Of a stretch of DNA of 64,000 nucleotides, positions 32,269 through 43,636 are shown piece after piece. Source of the stretch: Kumtagia sp044326205 (GTDB lineage: Bacteria > Pseudomonadota > Alphaproteobacteria > Rhizobiales > Rhizobiaceae). Location of the stretch: contig NZ_JBIRCY010000037.1 in the NCBI RefSeq assembly GCF_044326205.1, positions 1-64,000 on the forward strand, read 5' to 3'. A program made the position numbers and the translations under genes. Position 1 is the first letter of the stretch, and every line of letters starts with the position of its first letter. The notes beneath the pieces are model-generated. The model saw only the letters and a program-made list of their open reading frames with translations. It searched no databases and was not told where the DNA came from.

Positions 32269-33215
32269 ACCCCGAAGAATTGGCAAGCCGCCTGCATGGC
32301 GCGATGACCGCGCTGGTCACGCCCTTCACCAATGGCGGCGTCGATCATCCGGCGCTGCGGGCGCTGGTCGAATGGCAGGTCGAGCAGGGCATCGCTGCCC
32401 TGGTTCCCTGCGGCACGACCGGCGAAGCCCCGACGCTGTCCTGGGACGAACGGATCGCCATCATCAAGGACTGCGTCGGGCTCGTTGCCGGCCGCATCCC
32501 CGTCATTGTCGGCACCGGCACCAACAACACCCATTCGACCGCCGCCTTCACGGCGGCGGCAAAATGTTTTGGCGCGGATGCGGCGCTGATCGTCACGCCC
32601 TACTACAACCGGCCGACCCAGGAAGGCATTTTCCGGCATTTCCAGGCGGTGGCGCGGCAGGTCGATATCCCGATCATCGTCTACAACGTCCCGTCGCGCA
32701 CGGGCGTCGACCTGACGCCGGCGACGCTGGAGCGGCTGGCCTCTATCCCTTCGATCATCGGCATCAAGGACGCGACCGGCGATCTGGCCCGTCCGATGGC
32801 GCTTTCCAATCTGGTCGGCGACCGATTCATCCAACTGTCCGGCCATGATGCCACGGCATTCGGCTTCAACACGATGGGCGGGCGCGGCACCATTTCGGTA
32901 GTCTCGAATGTCCTGCCGCGGCTGTGCGTCGACATGCACGACGCCTGCGCGCGCGGCGATATCCATGCGGCGCGGGCGATCCATCAACGGCTGCGGCCGC
33001 TGGTCGCCGCGCTGGAGCTCGAATCCAATCCGGTTCCCGTGAAATATGCGCTGCACCTTGCCGGCCGCGCCGGGCCGGATGTCCGCCTGCCGCTGGCGCC
33101 GGTCCTGCCTGAGACCGCCGATGCGATCGGCGCGGCGCTCCAGGCGTTTCCGGGAGCGTGGTCCGTGGAGACGAAGATCCCGGCGCGTTTCGGCGGCGCC
33201 AGCGTCGGCAGGTAA
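32265..33215 (+). CDS. dapA: 4-hydroxy-tetrahydrodipicolinate synthase (DapA family)
   Basis: A 316-aa class I aldolase of the DHDPS/NAL family. Schiff-base Lys is K168 in IGIKDATGD; Tyr residues Y114 (TPYYNRP) and Y140 (VYNVPSRTG) match the catalytic triad; the GTTGEAPTLS loop and the Arg of PSRTG that grips aspartate semialdehyde are present, so DHDPS activity (lysine and diaminopimelate synthesis) is reasonable. The gene is not beside smpB or other housekeeping partners, and it is coupled to an unknown ORF, so it may be a second copy or a specialised aldolase. Followed by an AT-rich hairpin. Confidence 0.88.
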   Translation: MNPEELASRLHGAMTALVTPFTNGGVDHPALRALVEWQVEQGIAALVPCGTTGEAPTLSWDERIAIIKDCVGLVAGRIPVIVGTGTNNTHSTAAFTAAAKCFGADAALIVTPYYNRPTQEGIFRHFQAVARQVDIPIIVYNVPSRTGVDLTPATLERLASIPSIIGIKDATGDLARPMALSNLVGDRFIQLSGHDATAFGFNTMGGRGTISVVSNVLPRLCVDMHDACARGDIHAARAIHQRLRPLVAALELESNPVPVKYALHLAGRAGPDVRLPLAPVLPETADAIGAALQAFPGAWSVETKIPARFGGASVGR

Positions 33216-33515
33216 GACCATATATAGGTTTTATATAGTCTTAAGACGAACCTATACGACAATAACATGTCACTGTTTTCAACGCACAATCGAAAACATA
33301 CGCCGGCCCATATACCTCCTTGGTGTGCATCGTTTCTGTTGAGTGGAATGCGAATTCGGCCTGGGCCTGCGAAAGCACTGGGCAAGGCGGCATCGGTTCC
33401 ATCGCGACGGCGCTCGAAGCACGCAGTTTAAGGTAAGGAGCTACGACAATGTATTCCCGGCTAGGGCGTCTACCACCTCGCGCACCAGGCGCGGCATGCG
33501 CGGCGTGCGGCAACC
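33214..33515. other. AT-rich hairpin and untranslated stretch after dapA
   Basis: At 33214-33242 an imperfect AT-rich dyad (AAGAC-ca-TATATA ... TTATATA-GTCTT) overlaps the dapA stop region and could end transcription. The next ~60 nt stay AT-rich, unlike the rest of the window. No gene is supported up to 33515. Confidence 0.5.
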
Positions 33516-33653
33516 ATGCATCAGGCGGACCTGCGCGACAGGGACGTTGACCTCGCCGTCTATCCCAACGAGTTGGCAATGTTCCTCCGTCTCGGGATCG
33601 TCACCGCTGCCGCCATGGCTCTGGCCGCCCTCGTCATCTGGAGCGCCGCCTGA
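33516..33653 (+). CDS. possible 45-aa membrane peptide
   Basis: An ATG frame encodes a charged, soluble start (MHQADLRDRDVDLAVYPNE) followed by a clear membrane helix (MFLRLGIVTAAAMALAALVIW) and stop. The amphipathic/hydrophobic split is unlikely by chance. The ribosome site is poor. It lies 32 nt before the next small gene. Confidence 0.45.
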   Translation: MHQADLRDRDVDLAVYPNELAMFLRLGIVTAAAMALAALVIWSAA

Positions 33654-33685
33654 ACGCGTCGGGAATATTGGAAAGGAAAACGATC

Positions 33686-33952
33686 ATGATTAGTGCAGTT
33701 CAGAAATCCGAACCTCCTTCGCGAAACAGCCGCTTCCTCGTCGGCCGCGACGCGCAGGGCTGCTGGGTGGTCCGTGACCGCAAAGGCCTGGTCGGCGGCC
33801 TGTTCACCGACAGGGCCGCGGCCGTGCATTTCGCGATGGTCGAGAGCGACCGTGTTCCGGGCGCCGTCTCCTGCGCGCCGGATGACGCGATCGTCAGCCT
33901 CGGCCCGGTTTTCGACCACCCCTCGCGTCTGCGGCGTGCTTCGCGGCATTGA
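33686..33952 (+). CDS. small protein of unknown function
   Basis: An 88-aa protein with a central beta-rich segment, SRFLVGRDAQGCWVVRDRKGLVGGLFTDRAAAVHFAMVE, that looks like a small DUF2188-like fold in which a strand pair (WVV-D) is followed by a helix keyed on F-RAAAVHFA. The start at 33686 follows GGAAAGGAAAACG. No function can be given. Confidence 0.65.
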   Translation: MISAVQKSEPPSRNSRFLVGRDAQGCWVVRDRKGLVGGLFTDRAAAVHFAMVESDRVPGAVSCAPDDAIVSLGPVFDHPSRLRRASRH

Positions 33953-34049
33953 TTCCCGCGTGCTTGCCCGGACATCGCGGCGGGTCCCCTTCTCCCCATC
34001 GATAGCTGGATATACCCTTCGTCTGAAGGCGATTGGCCGCAACGCCGGC

Positions 34050-34086
34050 GACATTTCCTTCCCGTCCTCTACGGGAAGGAAATGTC
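34050..34086. repeat. 16-bp perfect palindromic hairpin
   Basis: GACATTTCCTTCCCGT and ACGGGAAGGAAATGTC pair exactly around a five-base loop, in the gap between two small plus-strand genes. The surrounding text (CCCTTCTCCCC..., ...GGAGTGGGGT) resembles the pyrimidine/purine-rich intergenic elements elsewhere in the window. Confidence 0.8.
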
Positions 34087-34184
34087 CCGGAGGGCCGGAG
34101 TGGGGTGCCTCATTGGTCAATTCCCGCTCCCGGTGTAAGACACTGTCTTTGCAGCCAGACCCCGGACACATCGGTGCAAGAGCC

Positions 34185-34571
34185 GTGACTAGAACCGACC
34201 TCGCCGACATCTATCGAGGTTACATCGCATGCCTGAACAGGCAGGACTGGCCGAACCTAGGAAAGTTCGTCGACGATGAAGCGATCCACAATGGCCGGCG
34301 GCTGGGCGTGTCAGGTTATCGCGCCATGCTGGAGAAGGATTTCGACGACATTCCCGACCTCCATTTCAATGTCCGGATGCTGATCTCCGATCCACCTTAT
34401 GTGGCCAGCCGGATAGAGTTCGATTGCTCGCCCAAAGGCCAGTTCCTGGGCCTGCCCGTTAATGGGAAGAGGGTGTCCTTTGCCGAGAATGTGATCTACG
34501 AGTTTCGCGACGCAAAGATCGTCGAGGTATGGTCGATAGTGGACAAGGCGGCCATTGAGGCTCAGCTTTAG
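34185..34571 (+). CDS. SnoaL-like polyketide cyclase/ester cyclase family protein
   Basis: 128 aa with the SnoaL/NTF2-like ester-cyclase pattern: YRGYIACLNRQDWPNLGKFVDDEAIHNG at the start, GYRAMLEKDFDDIPDLHFNVRMLISD in the middle, and F-ENVIYEFRDAKIVEVWSIVDK at the end. Small alpha+beta barrel, cytoplasmic; real activity unknown because the family is catalytically diverse. The start is GTG at 34185, just before the conserved region; an in-frame extension upstream crosses the palindrome and is rejected. Confidence 0.8.
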   Translation: MTRTDLADIYRGYIACLNRQDWPNLGKFVDDEAIHNGRRLGVSGYRAMLEKDFDDIPDLHFNVRMLISDPPYVASRIEFDCSPKGQFLGLPVNGKRVSFAENVIYEFRDAKIVEVWSIVDKAAIEAQL

Positions 34572-34669
34572 ACCCTGTTTTCAGAGTTGTACGACGTCGC
34601 AATTTGCAGGTGAACGCGAGGGTTGAAGCGCAAGTTTGAGCGCTGGATTGGCGGACGACGGAGAGCCAA

Positions 34670-35179
34670 GTGGCGCTGCTGGCAGTGAAATATAACTACT
34701 TGTTTCCTGTAGCGGATGACGACGGCAATTCGTCGAGCGAGGAACTCGGCGATATCTCGGATTTGCTTCGAGCGGCGGAACCATATCTGTTTGGGAGCGG
34801 ATTGATCCCGCCACTTAATATCGTCAACAACCTGCTCGCCACAGGGAGTTCCGACCATGGCATGGGCGGCGGTGCGGAGTGGGAGCCATTTGCCTTGTCT
34901 GACGAGGAGTTCGACGCGTTTGTGCGTTATCTGAACTCTCCAGCGGGACGCAGAAAATTCCACAACGAGAAACCTGTGGTGGTCGCACAGACCCCGGTCG
35001 AGGTCCAAACGGCGGAAGATTTTCAAGACTGGAAAATAGACGAAGCCCTGAAAGACCCCGCTCATCACCTAAACAGCCCCGAGCGCAATTGTAGTCTGAA
35101 CGGCCGTTTGGTGACATTTCGGGAGTACTGGGAAGACAGCAAACGTGCAAAGAAAGAGCGCCGAGGCGAAGGGCTGTGA
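34670..35179 (+). CDS. hypothetical protein
   Basis: A 169-aa acidic protein with no signal peptide or membrane helix, beginning at GTG with GGAGA upstream. Sequence features: AVKYNYLFPVADDDGN, a DLLRAAEPYLFG segment, FALSDEEFDAFVRYLNSPAGRRKF, and a charged C-terminus. Not recognised. Codon choice is less GC-biased than its neighbours, which may mean acquisition. Stand-alone. Confidence 0.6.
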   Translation: MALLAVKYNYLFPVADDDGNSSSEELGDISDLLRAAEPYLFGSGLIPPLNIVNNLLATGSSDHGMGGGAEWEPFALSDEEFDAFVRYLNSPAGRRKFHNEKPVVVAQTPVEVQTAEDFQDWKIDEALKDPAHHLNSPERNCSLNGRLVTFREYWEDSKRAKKERRGEGL

Positions 35180-35281
35180 GCTATCGCCGACAATTTCAAC
35201 CCCCTCCGCCCTTGCGGCGGCGGGCGATTGGTGATCAACACTCGTCGCAAGCCGCGACGGCCATGAAAGTCGGCAAACGGG

Positions 35282-35668
35282 ATGAAACGGGCGAGTAGAT
35301 ACGGGGCGCAGGCGACAGGTTTCCTGTCGGCGGTGCTTCTGTATCTGGCGGCGGCCCTTGCCGGCGCTTATGGCCCGCTGACCACCGAGGCGTCGTCCGC
35401 GTCCAGGTCCGCCGCCGGCGGCATGGATGCCCGCGATCCGCAATCCGCGCAGGCCAACCACAAGCGCCCCTCCGTCTCCTTCGAGACGCGGGAACTCAAC
35501 GCGGCCGCGACGCCGGACGGTGGCAATGCCAAGGCGACCCTGCCGCCGAACGGCCCGCTTCTCCCCGAATATTTCGCCGACGCGCGGACATTCTCGGCCG
35601 CGTTCCACGCGGAACGCTCGCCCGTCCCGCACGGATATAGCGCCCGCGCGCCTCCGACCCTGTCCTGA
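35282..35668 (+). CDS. hypothetical exported protein
   Basis: 128 aa with a signal-like N-terminus (MKRASRYGAQATGFLSAVLLYLAAALAGAYG) and a low-complexity Ala/Ser/Pro mature part. No family recognised and the ribosome site is weak. About 100 nt before secDF. Confidence 0.45.
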   Translation: MKRASRYGAQATGFLSAVLLYLAAALAGAYGPLTTEASSASRSAAGGMDARDPQSAQANHKRPSVSFETRELNAAATPDGGNAKATLPPNGPLLPEYFADARTFSAAFHAERSPVPHGYSARAPPTLS

Positions 35669-35771
35669 TCCAACCTGAACGGCGCGTCGCCTGCTGGCGT
35701 CGCTCTCCCGAAACAGCTTTCGTCCGCGCGCAAACAAAGCGCCGGCGACTGCTCATCATGGTATCAGAACA

Positions 35772-38303
35772 ATGCGAACATCCCGTTGGTTGGTGGTGAC
35801 CTACGCCATCATCATTTTTGCCGGCATTCTTGTCGCGCTTCCCAATCTCTTCACACAACAGCAACTGGCGGCCCTGCCAAACTGGCTTCCCCACAAGCAG
35901 GTGACGCTCGGCCTCGACCTGCAGGGCGGATCGCACCTCGTGCTCGAGGTCGACGCCGACGCCGTCCGCAAGGACCGGCTGCGGGCCCTGCTCGACCAGG
36001 CGCGCGACGCGCTGCGCAAGGATCGCGTCCAGTCGCAGTCGGTGCGTCTGGTCGGCGATTCCGTCGTCGCCGTCGTGCCCGATGAAACGCAGCGCGCCAA
36101 GGCGCTGGACATCCTCAAGGGCCTGTCCCAGCCGGTTGGCGGGCTTGCCTTCGGCGCCGGTCGCGCCGATATCGACGTCGTCGCCACGGACAACCAGATA
36201 AAGCTGACGCCGACCGAGGCCGGCCTGAACGCCCGGCTCGACTCGGCCATCCAGCAGAGCCTGGAGATCGTGCGCCAGCGCGTCGACCAGGTCGGCGTCG
36301 CCGAACCGACGATCCAGCGTGTCGGCTCCGACCGCATGCTCGTCCAGCTTCCCGGCCTGCAGGATCCGACGCGGCTGCGCGAACTGCTCGGCAGCACGGC
36401 CAAGATGACCTTCCACATGGTCGCCAATGTCCAGCAAGGCGACCGCCTGCCGCCGGGCGTGTCGATGCTTCCCGATGCCAAGTCCGGCCAGACCTATGCC
36501 ATCGAGGACCGGGTGGCGCTTGACGGCGAAAGGCTGACCGACGCGCGCGCCGGCTTCGACCAGCGTACGCAGGAGCCGATCGTCTCCTTCCGCTTCGACA
36601 GTCTTGGCGCCCGGCAGTTCGCCGAAATCACCAGCGCCAATGTTGGTCGCCCCTTCGCCATCGTGCTTGACGGCAAGGTGCTGTCCGCGCCGGTCATCCG
36701 CGAGCCGATCACCGGAGGCTCGGGCCAGATCAGCGGCAATTTTAAAGTCGAGGACACGGTGGTGCTGTCGGCGCTCCTGCGCGCCGGCGCGCTGCCGGCG
36801 CCGCTCACCGTCATCGAGGAACGCACCGTCGGCCCGGATCTCGGCGGCGACGTCATCAAGATGGGCATCTATACCGGCATCGCCGGCTTCGTCGCCGTCG
36901 TGCTGTTCATGGTCGCGCTCTACGGCGCCTGGGGCATGATCGCGAACTTCGCCCTGCTGCTGCACTTGATCCTGACCTTCAGCGCGCTGACGCTGATCGG
37001 TGGCACGCTGACCTTGCCCGGCATCGCCGGCATCATCCTCGGCATCGGCTTCGGCGTCGACGCCAACATCCTGATCAACGAGCGGATACGCGAGGAGACG
37101 CGGCGAGGGCTGGGGGCCTTCGCGGCGCTCGACAATGGCTTCAAGCGTGCCTATTCGACCATCGTCGACGCCAACGTCACCTCGCTGATCGCCACCAGCC
37201 TGCTGTTCATGTTCGGCTCCGGCCCGGTGCGCGGCTTTGCGCTGACCATGATGATCGGCACGGTGCTGTCGATGTTCACGGCAGTGGCGGTGGTGCGCGT
37301 GCTGATGACCGAGGTGGTGCGGCGGCGCAAGATGAAGACCATCCGCGTCGAGCCGCTGGTCCATTTCTTCCCGGAAAAGACCTCGTTCCACTTTATGAAC
37401 GCGCGCTTCCTCGGCATTGCACTGTCGGCGCTGCTGTCGCTGGCCTCGATCGGCCTGTTCTTCAAGCCGGGCCTCAACTACGGCATCGACTTCAAGGGCG
37501 GTATCCAGGTGGAGATCGCGACCTCGCAGCCGACCGATCTGGCGACCCTCAGAAGCACGCTCTCCGGCCTGAACCTCGGCGAGATCGCGTTGCAGAATAT
37601 CGGCGACAGCGAGCATGTGCTGATCCGCGTCCAGCGCCAGGATGGCGGCGAGCAGGCGCAGACGGCGGCGGTCACCGCCGTCAAGGACGCCGTCCAGAAA
37701 CTCGACCCATCGGTCAAGTTCGAGCGCACCGAGGTCGTCGGACCGAAGGTCAGCGGCGAACTCGCGCAGTCGGGCGTGCTGGCCGTGGTCTTCGCGGCGG
37801 CGGCGATGCTGGTCTATATCTGGTGGCGGTTCGAGTGGAATTTTGCCATCGGCGCCATCGCCACGCTCATCCTCGACACCACCAAGACGATCGGCTTCTT
37901 TGCGCTGCTCGGGCTCGACTTCAACCTGACGGCGATCGCCGCGCTCTTGACCATCATCGGCTATTCGGTGAACGACAAGGTGGTGGTCTATGACCGGATG
38001 CGCGAGAACCTGCGCCTCTACAAGAAGATGCCGTTGCGCGAACTCATCGACATGAGCATCAATCAGGTGTTCGCACGCTGCATCTACACCTCGGTGGCGA
38101 TCCTGCTGTCGATGCTGCCCATGGCGATCTGGGGCGGCAGCGCGGTCGAGAATTTCGCCATCCCCATGGTGTTCGGCGTCGTGGTCGCGACCACCTCGTC
38201 GATCTTCATCGCCGCGCCGATCCTGCTGCTGCTGGGCGACTGGTGGAAGCGCCGGCATGTGCAGGGCAACGAGCCGACTGGAGTAACGCCGGTCAAGGCG
38301 TGA
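35772..38303 (+). CDS. secDF: SecDF fusion, protein translocase accessory subunit
   Basis: An 843-aa natural fusion of SecD and SecF. SecD part (about 1-530): first helix, the GLDLQGGSHLVLEVD motif of the P1 head domain near residue 48, and the membrane domain with LGIGFGVDANILINERIREE. SecF part (about 545-843): LNYGIDFKGGIQVEI and TIIGYSVNDKVVVYDRMREN. Twelve membrane helices are expected. With SecYEG it pulls exported proteins across using proton-motive force. Fused SecDF is usual in many alphaproteobacteria. yajC is not adjacent. Confidence 0.95.
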   Translation: MRTSRWLVVTYAIIIFAGILVALPNLFTQQQLAALPNWLPHKQVTLGLDLQGGSHLVLEVDADAVRKDRLRALLDQARDALRKDRVQSQSVRLVGDSVVAVVPDETQRAKALDILKGLSQPVGGLAFGAGRADIDVVATDNQIKLTPTEAGLNARLDSAIQQSLEIVRQRVDQVGVAEPTIQRVGSDRMLVQLPGLQDPTRLRELLGSTAKMTFHMVANVQQGDRLPPGVSMLPDAKSGQTYAIEDRVALDGERLTDARAGFDQRTQEPIVSFRFDSLGARQFAEITSANVGRPFAIVLDGKVLSAPVIREPITGGSGQISGNFKVEDTVVLSALLRAGALPAPLTVIEERTVGPDLGGDVIKMGIYTGIAGFVAVVLFMVALYGAWGMIANFALLLHLILTFSALTLIGGTLTLPGIAGIILGIGFGVDANILINERIREETRRGLGAFAALDNGFKRAYSTIVDANVTSLIATSLLFMFGSGPVRGFALTMMIGTVLSMFTAVAVVRVLMTEVVRRRKMKTIRVEPLVHFFPEKTSFHFMNARFLGIALSALLSLASIGLFFKPGLNYGIDFKGGIQVEIATSQPTDLATLRSTLSGLNLGEIALQNIGDSEHVLIRVQRQDGGEQAQTAAVTAVKDAVQKLDPSVKFERTEVVGPKVSGELAQSGVLAVVFAAAAMLVYIWWRFEWNFAIGAIATLILDTTKTIGFFALLGLDFNLTAIAALLTIIGYSVNDKVVVYDRMRENLRLYKKMPLRELIDMSINQVFARCIYTSVAILLSMLPMAIWGGSAVENFAIPMVFGVVVATTSSIFIAAPILLLLGDWWKRRHVQGNEPTGVTPVKA

Positions 38304-38792
38304 CGGTCGGTTAGACTTTTTGACATTCCGGAGCCGTTCCTTCTGGGACGGCTCCGGGTGGGTTCGTCGAGTTTTGGCGACGTCTCACTCCGTCTAGCAC
38401 CCCGACGAATTGTTTCGGCATCCATTTGCATAGCAGATGAGCCAAACCGTCGACCCACACGCATTTTTAAGGTCCGCGTGAAGGCCGTTGCGCGACTTCA
38501 GCCCGGCTTTCCCAGCAAAACATTGAAAATAAATGATACTCCGGACTTCGCGCGAGATCGGGCCGCAAAAATCTTTATAGGATTTTTATATCTTTCCGGC
38601 CTCGTCCGTCTCGAACCTTAACGGCCTCCGGGCACATATCTCCCTTGTCAAATTCAACAAAGCCGTCACCGCGCCGACCGTGCGGCGATGGTGTTTTGGC
38701 GCCGGTGTACGTGCCGTTTTGAAATACAACCCGTCGAAAAGCTGAAACATCGAACGGACGAGCCGGCCTCAAATCGATACGGAGATATCAAA
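38304..38792 (+). promoter_or_regulatory. secDF-kdp intergenic region with hairpin 38328-38357
   Basis: A 10-pair hairpin (CCGGAGCCGT/ACGGCTCCGG) lies 24 nt after the secDF stop but lacks a T-run. The remaining ~430 nt contain AT-rich patches near 38525-38600 that may hold the K+-limitation promoter bound by KdpE. No gene is supported until the 26-aa peptide at 38793. Confidence 0.5.
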
Positions 38793-38873
38793 ATGGACAT
38801 CGCCCTGATTGTCATCGGTCTGGCCTTCTTCGGCATATGCTTTGCCTACATTACTGCCTGTGACCGTCTGTAG
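38793..38873 (+). CDS. 26-aa membrane peptide at the head of the kdp operon
   Basis: MDIALIVIGLAFFGICFAYI-TACDRL: one membrane helix with a short polar C-terminus. A GGAGA site lies upstream and kdpF follows 16 nt after the stop. The peptide is shaped like KdpF but is not KdpF, which is the next gene. I believe peptides ending in ACDRL recur before kdpF in proteobacteria, but this is from memory and unchecked. Confidence 0.7.
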   Translation: MDIALIVIGLAFFGICFAYITACDRL

Positions 38874-38889
38874 TCCAAGGATCACGAAA

Positions 38890-38979
38890 ATGCTGTTCGA
38901 ATATCTCATTGGCGGTGCGGTGACCTTGTTCCTGCTCGCCTACCTCACCTACGCCCTCCTCCACCCCGAACGGTTCTGA
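38890..38979 (+). CDS. kdpF: KdpF, small subunit of the high-affinity K+ ATPase
   Basis: A 29-aa peptide, MLFEYLIGGAVTLFLLAYL-TYALLHPERF, one membrane helix followed by the Y-AL--PERF ending that marks KdpF. It stabilises the KdpABC complex in the inner membrane. 25 nt before kdpA. Confidence 0.93.
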   Translation: MLFEYLIGGAVTLFLLAYLTYALLHPERF

Positions 38980-39004
38980 CCGCCACGCCCGGAAAGCCAC
39001 TTCC

Positions 39005-40708
<1,704 letters not shown>

Positions 40709-40717
40709 GACAAGCAG

Positions 40718-40920
40718 ATGGTTCGGTTCCCAGCCCTGTTCCGCAGCCGGCGGCGTCCTCCTCCCGATGAGGGAGACGAGACGCCGCCGACCTTCCCGAC
40801 GGCATCCACCTTCCTGCTGATGGCAATTGCGCTCATCGCATTGTGGCTGCTGGCCGGCGGATTGCCGCACCTCCTCGGCTGGCCCGACACGCACACAAGA
40901 ATCGAAGCCGGAGCTTCAAA

Positions 40921-40924
<4 letters not shown>
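40718..40924 (+). CDS. 68-aa membrane protein inserted between kdpA and kdpB
   Basis: MVRFPALFRSRRRPPPDEG..., a basic/Pro-rich N-terminus, one helix (about 31-50: FLLMAIALIALWLLAGGLPHLLG) and a short polar tail. It starts 10 nt after kdpA and its stop overlaps the kdpB start in ATGA, so it is translated with the operon. It is not one of the classical Kdp subunits. A minor role in assembly or regulation of the complex is possible but only inferred from position. Confidence 0.7.
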
Positions 40925-42993
<2,069 letters not shown>

Positions 42994-43005
42994 GGAACAA
43001 CTCCC

Positions 43006-43575
43006 ATGTTGAAGCAATTGAGACCTGCCATCGTCATGATCGTCATGCTTACGGTCATAACGGGCCTCATCTATCCCCTCGGCATGACCGGCATCGCCCA
43101 GGCGATCTTCCCGAAACAGGCCAATGGCAGCCTTATCGAGCGCAACGGCCAGGTGATCGGCTCGGAGCTGATCGGCCAGGCCTTCGCCAGCGACAAATAT
43201 TTCCACGGCCGGCCTTCCGCTGCCGGCGACGGCTATAACGCGGCCGGTTCCAGCGGCTCGAATCTCGGCCCGACCAATCCAAAACTGATCGACCGTATCA
43301 AGGCCGACGCCGAGAAGCTCAAGGCCGAGAATCCGGGTGCGCCGGTGCCCATGGATATGGTCACGACATCCGGCAGCGGCCTCGACCCGCATATCTCGCC
43401 GGAAGCCGCCTATTTCCAGGTGCCGCGTGTCGCCAAGGCGCGGGGGATTGACGAAGCCAAGGTGAAGGCGCTGGTAGACGGCCATGTCGAAGCACCCGAG
43501 CTTGGCTTCATGGGTGAGCCGGTCGTAAACGTGCTGGCGCTCAATCTCGCCCTCGACGGCGCCGCCGCACAGTGA
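43006..43575 (+). CDS. kdpC: KdpC, K+-ATPase accessory subunit
   Basis: 189 aa: one N-terminal membrane helix (IVMIVMLTVITGLIYPLGMTGIAQ), FHGRPSAAGDGYNAAGSSGSNLGP, and the C-terminal DPHISPEAAYFQVPRVAKARG and EAPELGFMGEPVVNVLALNLAL motifs of KdpC. It is needed for assembly and ATP affinity of the complex. 12 nt after kdpB. Confidence 0.96.
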   Translation: MLKQLRPAIVMIVMLTVITGLIYPLGMTGIAQAIFPKQANGSLIERNGQVIGSELIGQAFASDKYFHGRPSAAGDGYNAAGSSGSNLGPTNPKLIDRIKADAEKLKAENPGAPVPMDMVTTSGSGLDPHISPEAAYFQVPRVAKARGIDEAKVKALVDGHVEAPELGFMGEPVVNVLALNLALDGAAAQ

Positions 43576-43636
43576 GATGAAGGTGCCGAAGCCGCTCCAG
43601 GAGTTGGCTTCGGCGCTTTCGGACTGAGAAGGATCG

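Noticed and set aside
33343..33693. A 116-codon open frame after dapA
   Set aside because: Arg/Ser/Pro-rich translation without structure and no ribosome site; the 45-aa frame within it (33516-33653) is better supported by its hydrophobic pattern.
35496..38258. A 920-codon open frame on the minus strand opposite secDF
   Set aside because: It is a shadow of secDF: GC-rich third positions keep the antisense frame open. The translation is His/Arg/Asp-rich low complexity without any domain, while secDF has full motifs.
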